64,000 nucleotides of DNA from Nitrosomonas oligotropha (GTDB lineage Bacteria > Pseudomonadota > Gammaproteobacteria > Burkholderiales > Nitrosomonadaceae). Of the stretch, positions 45,290 through 54,319 are shown in pieces (within the stretch, counting starts at the first letter, position 1; every line of letters begins with the position of its first letter). The position numbers were made by a program, and so were the translations under genes. Location of the stretch: contig NZ_QRBZ01000023.1 in the NCBI RefSeq assembly GCF_009833085.1, positions 41,298-105,297 of the forward strand. The letters run 5' to 3'. Under the pieces are notes generated by a model, which was not told the DNA's origin, searched no databases, and saw nothing but the letters and a program-made list of their open reading frames with translations.

Positions 45290-45712
45290 GATAAGGTATC
45301 CAATCCTGCCTGCTCTTTGCAGTTTAATGCATAGGATTTATGTCTCTGTGATAAAAACTGCCGTGCCGCGGCAGTCAGAGCAAAAGCATCCATTGCGGGT
45401 TAACGTTTCTTACAATCTTTATATCTTTTGCAGCCAGTGTATTCAAAAAAAGGAAATTCAATTTCACAATCTAGCCCCTAAAAGCCGATCACTAAATTAA
45501 TTTACTTTTAAATTTCATTAGCATCATATAGAGAACTGAAAGTGAAATGTCAAAATCATCTCTATCCGGGCGTGTGATCATCGGTTAAAGCACTCGTCAG
45601 CGTTTTTACCCGATTCCTTTCGCTCCAGGTATTACGCCCTATTCAGCCTTATTGGCCGGATTAGAAGAGAAACAAACACTTTCCCGACACCGCTTATCGC
45701 TCATTTGCAATT
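45290..45712. other. Intergenic stretch with hairpin (420 bp)
   Basis: A gap between the divergent cyclase and hydrolase genes. ACTGCCG-TGCCG-CGGCAGT at 45357-45375 is a perfect 7-bp stem on the cyclase side, possibly operator or leader structure. The central part is AT-rich with no convincing gene. The rest shows nothing recognisable. Confidence 0.5.
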
Positions 45713-46594
45713 ATGCAACACACAACACGCTTCCGGATTCTGCTCGCCACCATCGTCATCGCTGCCATCACGCTCATCGTGTTTGCCCTCGGCCCGCTTC
45801 TGACCGCTCCGGCACCGACGGCGGTCAGCACGCTATCGGCGGATTTTCCGGTTGAATCCGTGGAAATTCCCGCGCAGCAGGGGGTTAGCGTGCATGGCTG
45901 GCTGGCGCGCGGAAAACCCGGCGGCGGCGCGCTGCTGCTGGTGCATTCGATGCGCAGCAACCGGATGGAAATGCTGAGCCGGGCGCGATTTTTGAAAGAT
46001 CAGGGATACAATGTGCTGTTTATCGATCTGCAAGCGCACGGGGAAACCGCCGGAGATCACATTACCTTCGGTTTGCGCGAAGCGGAGAATGTCGAAGCGT
46101 CCGTCGCTTTTCTGCGCAAGACCTTTCCGTCCGAACGAATTGGCGCGATCGGCGCTTCTCTCGGTGCTGCCGCAATTGTGCTCGCGCAGCAGAATCTGAA
46201 ACTGGACGCCGTCATTCTCGAGTCGCTTCACCCCACCATCGAAGAAGCGGTTGATAACCGGTTAAAGCTGCATTTCGGCGATCATGGTTCGATCCTGTTG
46301 CCGCTGATGTTGTGGCAGCTATCGTTTTATCTGGATGTTTCCCTGGATGCGCTGAGTCCGATCACGCGGATCAATAACCTCAGCGCGCCGGTATTGTTTA
46401 TTTCCGGAACGCATGATGTGCACACCACGCAAACGGAAACCGAACGCCTGTACGCCGCGGCGAGATTTCCCAAGGAATTATGGATTGTCCCCGGCGCGCG
46501 GCATTTCAATATGCACAGCTACGCGGGTAGAGAATACGAGCAGCGCGTCAGTGATTTCTTGTCCTATTATCTGCGCCCGCATGATGACGGATAG
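45713..46594 (+). CDS. Membrane-anchored alpha/beta hydrolase
   Basis: A 293-residue protein. An N-terminal hydrophobic segment (ILLATIVIAAITLIVFALGPLL) anchors it or acts as an uncleaved signal. The hydrolase fold has a nucleophile elbow G-A-S-L-G-A (residues about 150-155), an acid in ISGTHDVHT and a histidine in GARHFNMHS, a complete Ser-Asp-His triad. It resembles BAAT/prolyl-oligopeptidase-like esterases. The substrate is unknown; activity is expected at the periplasmic face. It stands alone, 249 bp ahead of a universal stress gene, with a MITE-like element between them. Confidence 0.82.
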   Translation: MQHTTRFRILLATIVIAAITLIVFALGPLLTAPAPTAVSTLSADFPVESVEIPAQQGVSVHGWLARGKPGGGALLLVHSMRSNRMEMLSRARFLKDQGYNVLFIDLQAHGETAGDHITFGLREAENVEASVAFLRKTFPSERIGAIGASLGAAAIVLAQQNLKLDAVILESLHPTIEEAVDNRLKLHFGDHGSILLPLMLWQLSFYLDVSLDALSPITRINNLSAPVLFISGTHDVHTTQTETERLYAAARFPKELWIVPGARHFNMHSYAGREYEQRVSDFLSYYLRPHDDG

Positions 46595-46634
46595 CGCGGC
46601 ATCATTGCGGCTCTCGCAGGCACAGATATGCTAA

Positions 46635-46773
46635 AAATGCTGATTAATTCGGCGGACGAGATGAAGCACGAGGCGCACGGAGCACAGCAACCAAGACACA
46701 TCAATAAGATAGGCGAGGATGCGAGTACCGCGCAACGAAGTGATTCGCTCGTATAGTCAATTAATCAGCGTTT
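46635..46773. mobile_element. MITE-like element with 15-bp terminal inverted repeats
   Basis: A 139-bp non-coding stretch framed by AAATGCTGATTAATT and AATTAATCAGCGTTT, which match as inverted repeats at 14 of 15 positions. Its right third (46729-46773) is clearly related to 63603-63650, between arsR and arsC. Size, terminal repeats, lack of coding capacity and a second related copy fit a miniature inverted-repeat element. Confidence 0.6.
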
Positions 46774-46843
46774 CCCTAAAGGGCCTGCCTGTTTTAGAAT
46801 GTGTATTCCGTTTTTGCATCCACTTAACAAAAAAGAACTCAAC

Positions 46844-47278
46844 ATGAATCATTATCAGAATATTTTGCTCGCTGTCGATTTCACCGATCATGGCCAGACT
46901 GTCGCACAAAAAGCGCAATCGCTGGCAGAGCAGTTTAATGCGCAGCTTCACATCATTCATGTGCTGGATAATATTCCCATGCCGGACACGCCTTATGGCA
47001 CGGTGATTCCACTCGATGAAGATTCATCGGATGACTTGCTGGAAGCGGAAAAAAATAAATTCATACGGATGAGCGATCAGCTCGGTATTGCAGCGGAACG
47101 GCGCTGGCTGATCTGGGGCGAACCGCAACAGGAAATTATCCGGCTGGCCGCGCAAGAACGGATCGATTTGATTGTCGCCGGTTCTCACGGACGGCACGGA
47201 TTGGCGGTGCTGATGGGCTCTACGGCATCGGGAATTCTCTATCACGCGCAATGCGACGTGCTGGCCGTGCACCTGTAA
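46844..47278 (+). CDS. Universal stress protein (UspA family)
   Basis: A 144-residue cytoplasmic protein. It opens YQNILLAVDFTDHGQ and has the ATP-binding G-x2-G-x9-G-S pattern near the C-terminus (GSHGRHGLAVLMGSTASGIL). Length is that of a single-domain USP. Start 46844 (MNHYQN) is chosen over an in-frame codon 45 bp upstream because the family begins there; the ribosome binding site is weak (AAGAAC). The promoter probably lies within or next to the MITE-like element, so expression may depend on it. Confidence 0.92.
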   Translation: MNHYQNILLAVDFTDHGQTVAQKAQSLAEQFNAQLHIIHVLDNIPMPDTPYGTVIPLDEDSSDDLLEAEKNKFIRMSDQLGIAAERRWLIWGEPQQEIIRLAAQERIDLIVAGSHGRHGLAVLMGSTASGILYHAQCDVLAVHL

Positions 47279-47314
47279 CGCGTCAGGACATAACGGCGGT
47301 GTGAGCGGGCAGCG

Positions 47315-48121
47315 TCAGTTCCGCCAGAATTGCCACCACTTTTTTCCGCCCACTTCGGGCAACTCGGTCAAAAAGTAACTTTTAGGAAAATTGATTCGCA
47401 TCACCCGTTCCGCATCCTCGCGCAAATCGTGCATATCCAGTGCTTCATAGGCTTTGATCATAATATATAAGGCCTCTTCGGTAGCCGGGGTGCGAGGATA
47501 TTCCTTCACCACGTTTTGCGCCCGGTTGGCTGCGGCGACATAGGCTTTACGTTTCATATAGTAACGCGCGACGTGAATATCGCTCATGGCGATGGAATTC
47601 AGCAAATACGCCATCCGCTGTCTGGAATCGGCGGCATATTTGCTCTCCGGGTAACGCGTCACCAATTCCTTGAAATTCTCAAACGACTCGTACGACGCTT
47701 TTGAATCGCGTTCGCTCATGTCCTGCTTCAGCGGGCCTCTGAGCAAGAATCCCATCATGCCCCAATTATCGTTAAAGTTTGCTAATGCTCTAATATAATA
47801 AGCATAATCCACATTCTGATGATTCGGATGCAATTTGATGAACCGGTCTGTTGCCGCGATCGCGGAAGCATGCTCTTCGTTTTTATAATGCGCATAAGCA
47901 CTTTCAAGCTGCGCCTGCTGCGCAATCCGGCCATAGGGATAACGTGCTTCCAATGACTCATACAGCTTGATAGCCGCAGTATAATTGCCCTCATTAAGTT
48001 TTTCTTTCGCCTCCGAATAAAACCTATTGGCCGACCAGTCCTGCTGATCTTCCGTGCGATCCTGCAATAATTTGCACGCGGATAACGTTAACAACAGAAT
48101 AAAAGCTAAACTACGTAACAT
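47315..48121 (-). CDS. bamD: Outer membrane assembly lipoprotein BamD
   Basis: A 268-residue essential lipoprotein of the BAM complex that inserts beta-barrels in the outer membrane. The signal peptide ends in a lipobox (LTLSAC); the mature part holds five TPR-like repeats, with characteristic YPYGRIAQQAQLESAYA and RYPESKYAADSRQRM. It ends WWQFWRN. The start at 48121 is chosen because signal-peptide charge and length fit; an ATG seven codons further upstream is possible. Its start codon overlaps the rluD start on the other strand. Confidence 0.95.
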   Translation of the reverse strand: MLRSLAFILLLTLSACKLLQDRTEDQQDWSANRFYSEAKEKLNEGNYTAAIKLYESLEARYPYGRIAQQAQLESAYAHYKNEEHASAIAATDRFIKLHPNHQNVDYAYYIRALANFNDNWGMMGFLLRGPLKQDMSERDSKASYESFENFKELVTRYPESKYAADSRQRMAYLLNSIAMSDIHVARYYMKRKAYVAAANRAQNVVKEYPRTPATEEALYIMIKAYEALDMHDLREDAERVMRINFPKSYFLTELPEVGGKKWWQFWRN

Positions 48122-49151
48122 GACGAATTCCATAAAAAACAAAGATGCCGCCGGGGATTATAGCGTAAAGCCGCCAGCGCAAGCACGCAATGAACTTACC
48201 GCACCTGTCATTGAATTAACGATTCCTACGGATTATGCCGGTCTCCGCTTTGATCAAGCGTTGGCGAAGCTGTTGCCGGATTTGTCGCGCAGCCGGTTGC
48301 AAACTTGGATTGGTGAGGACAGGGTTACGCTGGACGGTGTGAAAGCCAGTGTAAAACAGAAAGTGTGGGGCAATGAACATATCCGGATCTCACCTCAGGA
48401 CAGCGCTGCGGAATCCGCGTACACGGCGGAAGCGATCAGCCTGACCATCGTGTACGAAGATGAAGCGCTCATCGTCGTCAACAAGCCCGCCGGTCTAGTT
48501 ACTCATCCGGGCAATGGCAACTGGCAGGGCACTTTACTGAATGCTTTACTGTACCATGCGCCGCAATTGGAAAACGTGCCGCGCGCCGGCATCGTCCATC
48601 GCTTGGACAAAGACACCAGCGGATTACTGGCCATAGCCAAAACGCTCGAGGCGCAAACAAACCTGGTGCGCCAGTTGCAGCAACGCACGGTGAAACGCGA
48701 TTATCTGGCGCTGGTTTTAGGTGAAATGACACAAGCGGGCAGTGTCGATGCACCGGTCGGACGCCACCCCGTTCACCGCACGAAAATGGCGGTAACCCGT
48801 ACGGGAAAACCGGCAGTTACGCATTATCAGGTGCTCGAGCATTTTTCCGGTTGCACTTTGCTGCAATGTAGTCTTGAAACAGGGCGCACACATCAAATAC
48901 GGGTACATATGCATTCGATCGGGCACCCGCTGGCGGGCGATCCGGTTTACGGCGGACATCCCAAGCATATCAAGCAAGCCATCGGACAACTATTAGCGGA
49001 TTTCCCCCGGCAGGCATTGCACGCTCAGAAACTCGCACTCACTCACCCGCAAACAAAACAACTGCTGGCATGGGAAGCCGATATTCCGGCCGATATGGAT
49101 AATTTATTGCACTCAGTGCGGCAATACAGCCAGCCGGATGCTGCAGAATAA
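48120..49151 (+). CDS. rluD: 23S rRNA pseudouridine synthase RluD
   Basis: A 343-residue enzyme that makes pseudouridines at the 1911-1917 hairpin of 23S rRNA. An S4 domain lies at about residues 38-95 (RFDQALAKLLPDLSRSRLQ), and the catalytic Asp is in the GIVHRLDKDTSGLL motif. The family's HPLAGDPVYGG and RQALHAQKLALTHP follow. The start ATG (48120-48122) shares two bases with the bamD start codon on the opposite strand. A downstream start is possible because the first 35 residues are low in conservation, but the length fits. A weak hairpin follows the stop near 49154-49172. Confidence 0.95.
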   Translation: MTNSIKNKDAAGDYSVKPPAQARNELTAPVIELTIPTDYAGLRFDQALAKLLPDLSRSRLQTWIGEDRVTLDGVKASVKQKVWGNEHIRISPQDSAAESAYTAEAISLTIVYEDEALIVVNKPAGLVTHPGNGNWQGTLLNALLYHAPQLENVPRAGIVHRLDKDTSGLLAIAKTLEAQTNLVRQLQQRTVKRDYLALVLGEMTQAGSVDAPVGRHPVHRTKMAVTRTGKPAVTHYQVLEHFSGCTLLQCSLETGRTHQIRVHMHSIGHPLAGDPVYGGHPKHIKQAIGQLLADFPRQALHAQKLALTHPQTKQLLAWEADIPADMDNLLHSVRQYSQPDAAE

Positions 49152-49623
49152 AATCCAGTTCATTGGACTGGAATAATTTAGGGAAACGACGCCTTATCTT
49201 TCACTTCCAAAAATACGGCCTCCCTGCGGATTGAATGCACCGGCAACACCCCAATATCCACGCTGACCTTGCCCCCAGCTCCTCAAGCGGCCATGTCCAT
49301 CACTTCTATATACATAATTATTATAGATAAATGAATTAATATTATTTGTCATTATAAATAACGATCGATAAAGTAAGCAGCCATCGGAGTTCGCATCTGA
49401 TCTGACAGATCATTTGAAAACGCACGCAAACCAGCCGACGCCAAGCAGAGCGGAGCAGGCAATAAAGCACAGCTTATGCCGAGTCCATCAGCATTGAACC
49501 TGCTTTTCACTCTGTAGCGGCGGCACAGCTGGTTTTTCAACGACCCGCACGGAGATCGTGCGTTTTCTCCGGTACGCCATTGAAATCTCTTAACTCATTG
49601 ATCAATTAAATGCAGGAGAGCGC
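49152..49623. other. Intergenic stretch (470 bp) with one possible small frame
   Basis: Between rluD and the haloperoxidase. A short hairpin (TCCAGT/ACTGGA, 49154-49172) could end rluD transcription. A GATCTG-A-CAGATC palindrome lies near 49398. A 52-codon minus-strand frame is listed separately. The middle (49310-49370) is strongly AT-rich and may include the haloperoxidase promoter. Confidence 0.5.
49194..49352 (-). CDS. Possible 52-residue glycine-rich peptide
   Basis: A minus-strand frame beginning MTNNINSFIYNN and ending WGQGQRGYWGVAGAFNPQGG then RIFGSER. The second half is glycine/aromatic-rich and looks protein-like, but no ribosome binding site precedes the ATG and I know no family. 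It may be the tail of a lost gene or a small secreted peptide. Confidence 0.25.
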   Translation of the reverse strand: MTNNINSFIYNNYVYRSDGHGRLRSWGQGQRGYWGVAGAFNPQGGRIFGSER

Positions 49624-51336
49624 ATGAAGAAGATTACAGAAACCGCTTTATTGGCTGGGATTGGAACACTGCCTAACTTATCGTCGCTACTGGGTAAAAC
49701 CTTGGAACACGCAAACCATTCCCAATGGATAACCGGGCGGACACATCTCTATTTAATTTTAGAAAGCGTCATGAAAATCTCAATCCATTTATTCTCATTG
49801 CCGCATGCCATCATCACACTCGCCGCCGCAATTATTTTATCCGCACCTCCAGCGCACGCTGACGTCATTACCGACTGGAATCAACATATCGCCAAAGCCA
49901 CCAAAGGTTTTGACGGCACCACCGGCAGCGGTGTCACGCTGAATTCCAATCTATCCACTCGTATCTCCGCAATCGCGGCGCGCGCGGTATTCGATGCGGT
50001 AAATTCCATCAATCACTTCAGCAACGGTTATTACTACTACCAGCAGAGCAATAACGGTTCCGCTCAGGCCGCAGCAGCGCAAGCTGCGCACGATGTGATC
50101 GTGAGTCAGCTCCCTGCGGCGGATGCTTGGGGGCCGACCAGAATCTGGCTGGATGCACAGCTCGCCGCTGATTTGGCCGCTTTGGGCGTACCAGCATCGG
50201 ATCCTGGCGTCCAAGCGGGCAAAGAGGCGGCTGCAGCCGCTATTGCCGCACGGCAGCTTGACAATGCCAGTCCAGTCACGACTTATGGCGCCGCGCTATC
50301 GCCAACAACCAATCCCGGCATCGGCTTGTGGCGTCAAAGCAATGCCGGAGCCGGAGTTACCAATCCCAGCACCGGCGCGCCAACCGGGTTTGACGCCAGC
50401 GGCGTGATCCAAGGCAGACCGGCCATCGATCTGAACTGGCGGGATGTCACGCCATTCAGCCTGAGTAACTCGGAGAAAGCCAGATTAGTGGCGCTGGTAC
50501 CCATTTCTCCCGACGTTGGCAGCCAGGAATATGAACTGGAGCTGGATTATGTCCAAGCCTATGGCCAGGACACATCCAGCGTTCGCAGCGCCGACCAGAC
50601 CGCGCAAGCCCTGTACTACAAAATCGATGCCGAGCTCTTTGTCAATGAAGCGGCGCGTATCGCTTCCACAACCCGGGGATTAACACTGAATCAAAACGCC
50701 AAACTATTCGCACTGCTGCACAGCGCTGTCGCCGATGCCCGCATTGCCGCATTCGCCTCCAAATACGAGCAGAAATTCTGGCGGCCGATCACGGCATTGA
50801 ATGCCGGAGCGGATGGCACGGTTACCAATGGCTATAGCGACTGGCGCCCACTGGCTGCAACCCCATCCCATCCTTCCAATACCTCCGGGCATAGCGCAAC
50901 CGGCGCCGCAGCGTTTGAAATCTTGCGCGCATTCTTTGGCGACAAGATCAAACCTGATGGAGGAGATGTCAGTTTGGGCACACTCCCTTGGCTTACCGGA
51001 ACCAACAGTGGCACGGGCAACATCACCAGCCGCTCGGTTAAAACATTTTCACAAGCGCAACTGGAGAATGGCGCCAGCAGGCTTTATCTGGGTGTTCATT
51101 TCGGTTTTGACAACTTGCAGGGACAATTGCTGGGATTGGCCGTGGCCAACGCAATCATCAATTCGGATGATCCGGCAGCCGCTGACTTGAAGGTAAGAGA
51201 GTCGCCCGCCTCCCTCAAACGCATCCGGCATACGCTACTCAAATCCCCCGAGCTTTATGGCTACTTCGGGCGGGAATCGCACGATCAACTTGGACTTGAT
51301 ACGATCGATTTCTCGCATCGCCGTCACCACCGGTAA
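49624..51336 (+). CDS. Vanadium-dependent haloperoxidase (PAP2 fold)
   Basis: A 570-residue protein of the vanadium haloperoxidase/acid phosphatase family. The vanadate-binding set is visible in the C-terminal half: KFWRPITAL (Lys/Arg), PSHPSNTSGHSAT (Ser-Gly-His, with catalytic His) and SRLYLGVHFGFDN (Arg and ligand His). A strong GGAGAGC site fixes a start at 49624, yet a classical signal peptide begins only at residue 50 (MKISIHLFSLPHAIITLAAA, ATG 49771). Either the real start is internal, or the protein has an unusual extended leader. Activity is expected outside the cytoplasm; vanadate or phosphate as cofactor cannot be decided. Confidence 0.85.
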   Translation: MKKITETALLAGIGTLPNLSSLLGKTLEHANHSQWITGRTHLYLILESVMKISIHLFSLPHAIITLAAAIILSAPPAHADVITDWNQHIAKATKGFDGTTGSGVTLNSNLSTRISAIAARAVFDAVNSINHFSNGYYYYQQSNNGSAQAAAAQAAHDVIVSQLPAADAWGPTRIWLDAQLAADLAALGVPASDPGVQAGKEAAAAAIAARQLDNASPVTTYGAALSPTTNPGIGLWRQSNAGAGVTNPSTGAPTGFDASGVIQGRPAIDLNWRDVTPFSLSNSEKARLVALVPISPDVGSQEYELELDYVQAYGQDTSSVRSADQTAQALYYKIDAELFVNEAARIASTTRGLTLNQNAKLFALLHSAVADARIAAFASKYEQKFWRPITALNAGADGTVTNGYSDWRPLAATPSHPSNTSGHSATGAAAFEILRAFFGDKIKPDGGDVSLGTLPWLTGTNSGTGNITSRSVKTFSQAQLENGASRLYLGVHFGFDNLQGQLLGLAVANAIINSDDPAAADLKVRESPASLKRIRHTLLKSPELYGYFGRESHDQLGLDTIDFSHRRHHR

Positions 51337-51500
51337 GAATCAATTCTTCAATGAAGAACTTCGCTTCAAAGCGCAGCGGAGTTCTTCGACAGATTCTCCG
51401 GAGCCTGCGACGCAGTCATTTGGAATCGCCGGAGTACCGGGAAAGTATGGATAATCTAGCGCACCTGATGCGGCAATACCGTATCAATCATTGCGGAATA

Positions 51501-51530
51501 AAAAAATGCGCCCAAGGGCGCATTTTTTTG
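51501..51530. terminator. Bidirectional Rho-independent terminator
   Basis: AAAAAATGCGCCC-AA-GGGCGCATTTTTT is a long perfect stem flanked by A and T runs, between the convergent haloperoxidase and porin genes. It can terminate both transcripts. Confidence 0.93.
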
Positions 51531-51573
51531 TTTCATATTTCATAACTCTCGTCACATGTATCAAACTATAAAC

Positions 51574-52971
51574 TTAGAAAGGCAAAATCGCATCCAGTGA
51601 AAACACGATCTGATCCTTGTTGCCGCCAAAAGGCCGGTAAGCCGAAGCTTGCAGCGATTCGTGCAATGCATCCACACGGTCATAACGGATATTCGGACGG
51701 ATGTTCAATTGTTTCAGTCCTTGCCAGCCGATTTTTAATGTTTTAGCAGCTTTCCAGTTCGCACCGAGAGTGACTGCATAATAATCGGCGGGAGTGCTGG
51801 TACCCAGCAAGCCGATGTTACTCGCAAAACTTCTTCCCGTGTAATCGGTTGCCGCAGTCACCCTGCCTGGTGCAAACACACGGAAGCCGTCACGATCGCG
51901 AAACCATTCAGCCCGCACACCGACCGATACATCCGGCGTCACATCATAGTAAAAGTGCGAATTGACGCCATACCATTCCGCATCTTTGACAACACCGGAG
52001 TATACATTATTGAATAACATAACGTTATCCGCAAAACCATGGTCATGTTGCAGAATCAGGTGGGTTTTATCTGTGAATTTATGCTTCAGGACGATACTGT
52101 ACATTCCCCAAAAACTGCTATTGCGGGTTGAAGTCGTACTGCCGGTACCGCTGACATTGAGAGAAGTTTTGTGATCGTCACTACTCCAAGTGACGCCACC
52201 GATCCCACCCCAATTTTCCATCTGTTTGTCAAAGTTACCATCCCAGCCGCCTGTTCCACTACCGCCGATGGTACCAAACATCGCGACGATGTTTTTATTG
52301 ACGTTGTAGTTACCCAAGACACCGGTATGCGTGAAAGGCTCGCCGTACTGCATCGTATACGCATGGGTGTAGAAGAAGTTATTGGGTGCCGGAACCGTTT
52401 CATACCCGATTGGCGTATAGAAATGACCTACTTTAATATTCAAGCCATTACCGATTGGCGCATATACCTCGGCAAAAGCTTGCGGAATTGCAATGCCATA
52501 AGTGCGGCTGGAATTACAGCATATCTCCAGATCCCAATTACCTCTATCCGCCAATGGCCTGCCGTTATTCACATCAAAAGCGGGATTACCGTAAGCTTGG
52601 GTGAAAATAGCATCGGTACCGAACATGAAATCAGCCCGGAAACCAAAATCCCAACCTTTACCTTCTGTTTTTACCCCGCGTTGTATAAAGAAATTTAATT
52701 GATTTAACTGAAACCTGTTCGCTTGATCCGCGAAAGTGACCGGCCCCATGAAACCATGTGTCTGGCTTGGGTTAAACGTTGCACCGCCTTGCACCCAGCC
52801 ACCAAATTCAATGCCGCTATTTTTAATTGCTTTGGCAAAAGGATTATTATTTAAACTGTCGGTACTTATCATGCTGTTTGCATGAACACCAGATGAACTC
52901 ATACCAAGCAGTAACAACCCTCCTGCAACAACATGCGTCATCTGTTTTTTGTCGATCGCTTTATACGCCAT
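51574..52971 (-). CDS. Outer-membrane beta-barrel porin (BBP2-like)
   Basis: A 465-residue protein with a signal peptide (VVAGGLLLLGMSSSGVHA). The mature part shows many alternating amphipathic strands rich in Gly and aromatic residues and ends in a C-terminal Phe (LDAILPF), the BAM recognition signal. FGGWVQGGATFNPSQ, ANRFQLNQLNFFIQRGV and PIGYETVPAPNNFFYTHAY match the BBP2 porin family seen in many betaproteobacteria. Its substrate is unknown; general diffusion of small solutes is likely. Confidence 0.88.
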   Translation of the reverse strand: MAYKAIDKKQMTHVVAGGLLLLGMSSSGVHANSMISTDSLNNNPFAKAIKNSGIEFGGWVQGGATFNPSQTHGFMGPVTFADQANRFQLNQLNFFIQRGVKTEGKGWDFGFRADFMFGTDAIFTQAYGNPAFDVNNGRPLADRGNWDLEICCNSSRTYGIAIPQAFAEVYAPIGNGLNIKVGHFYTPIGYETVPAPNNFFYTHAYTMQYGEPFTHTGVLGNYNVNKNIVAMFGTIGGSGTGGWDGNFDKQMENWGGIGGVTWSSDDHKTSLNVSGTGSTTSTRNSSFWGMYSIVLKHKFTDKTHLILQHDHGFADNVMLFNNVYSGVVKDAEWYGVNSHFYYDVTPDVSVGVRAEWFRDRDGFRVFAPGRVTAATDYTGRSFASNIGLLGTSTPADYYAVTLGANWKAAKTLKIGWQGLKQLNIRPNIRYDRVDALHESLQASAYRPFGGNKDQIVFSLDAILPF

Positions 52972-53409
52972 TCTTCCCCCTCTTTAAAAAAGACTAAAAA
53001 AAACAAATAAATAACAGAACCTCAAAAACCATAACCAGCACATGGATTGAACTCTAACACCGAATTGCTTGAAGGGTCAACGCAAACCTTCGGGATATTT
53101 GACTGATCAGAAACAAATACAACACGGAAAATTGTGTTGTGCAGACTCGTTGCTGATACTGGATCCGCCACCAAAGTATTAGCGGAAACACACGCTTAAA
53201 ATTTAATTTTTCCTACAATCCGTAGGCAAAATCCTTACAAGCATTCCATATCCTAACCCTGCAATACACCCACTGTCGTTAAAGTTTTAAAACAACCGCT
53301 CCGTTAAAAGCAAATCTGATACCGACAGTTTAAATGCAGGTTCGCGTCCCGTGATCCGATTTGACTAGTCCGTTGAGCAAATTTCACGATTAACTTTACG
53401 TAAACGATT
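52972..53409. other. Intergenic stretch (440 bp)
   Basis: Lies between the divergent porin and PilZ genes and must carry their promoters. ACAACAC-GGAAAATT-GTGTTGT (53119-53140) is a perfect 7-bp stem about 150 bp before the porin start and could be an operator. A short CCTAC/GTAGG hairpin lies near 53212. No gene is seen. Confidence 0.5.
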
Positions 53410-54282
53410 ATGGATTTGATACCCATACAAACAACAGACTTGATGGTTGGCCAACCGCTGCCGTGGGATTTATTCGATCAGGGCCGCCAACCCATACAGA
53501 AGCGCGGTTACATTTTCAAGACGGAAGATGAGTTAAAACAGCTGGAAGAATTACCGGTCTTTCGCATGGAAAAGCAAGATCCGGAACAAGCGGAACCCGT
53601 TGCTCAAGCACCGGAAAAAACCGTCTTTGAAGATATGCATCTGAAAGTAGGCCATAAAATGCATCTTACTTTGGCCACGTATTCAAAAAATGCCAGCGAA
53701 AACAATTCGTGCGCGGTTTCCATGATTGGCTATGTGCCAGACAGCACTCTGATTGTCTCCATGCCTGCATCCGATCAATTAATCGGCGAACCTTTTATTG
53801 AAGGCGAGCAAATTCACGTTCGCTTAATTACCGGACAATATGCGTATAAATTTACCGTTTTTGTCGACAAGATTATCAGGGTGCCTTTTAAATACTTACA
53901 CTTGTCTTTTCCCAAAGACATACAGGGTCAAAGTATCCGGAAATCACGCCGAATCAAATGCAATTTCCCTGCAACGGTTGCTGAGAAATCAATTCCGATC
54001 AGCATCACGGATCTCAGTATCTGCGGCGCTGGAATCACGTCAAGCCTACCATTGGGAACATTAGGTTCGGAAGTCACGCTATCTTTTGCTATCGCCTTAC
54101 ATGACAGGGAAATACCCTTATCCATCAAAGCGACCATCCGATCCGCCAAGCAAAGCGCCAAGAAAAATCAGAAAATAATCTGCACGGGCGTCGAATATAC
54201 CGGCATCAAGCCGGATCAAGTATTCGCGCTACGTCACTTGATTTACCAGGAAATAGTTGAACATCCTGAAAATGTGATTTAA
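53410..54282 (+). CDS. PilZ-domain c-di-GMP-binding protein
   Basis: A 290-residue protein. The C-terminal PilZ domain starts with R-x3-R (R177 to R181, RKSRR) and has D-x-S-x2-G at 201-206 (DLSICGAG), the two c-di-GMP contact motifs. An N-terminal YcgR-like beta domain spans residues 75-165. This layout is that of YcgR-type flagellar brake or biofilm regulators, binding two c-di-GMP at the domain interface. It is alone on its strand and ends in a strong terminator. The GGDEF protein at 43.6-45.3 kb could supply its ligand, although they are not adjacent. Confidence 0.92.
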   Translation: MDLIPIQTTDLMVGQPLPWDLFDQGRQPIQKRGYIFKTEDELKQLEELPVFRMEKQDPEQAEPVAQAPEKTVFEDMHLKVGHKMHLTLATYSKNASENNSCAVSMIGYVPDSTLIVSMPASDQLIGEPFIEGEQIHVRLITGQYAYKFTVFVDKIIRVPFKYLHLSFPKDIQGQSIRKSRRIKCNFPATVAEKSIPISITDLSICGAGITSSLPLGTLGSEVTLSFAIALHDREIPLSIKATIRSAKQSAKKNQKIICTGVEYTGIKPDQVFALRHLIYQEIVEHPENVI

Positions 54283-54316
54283 ACGATGGTGAGGATTCCT
54301 TCTCACCATCGTTTTT
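54281..54316. terminator. Bidirectional Rho-independent terminator
   Basis: AAACGATGGTGAG pairs perfectly with CTCACCATCGTTT across an eight-base loop, followed by TT. It overlaps the end of the PilZ gene and stands before the convergent protease gene. Confidence 0.92.
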
Positions 54317-54319
54317 CAT

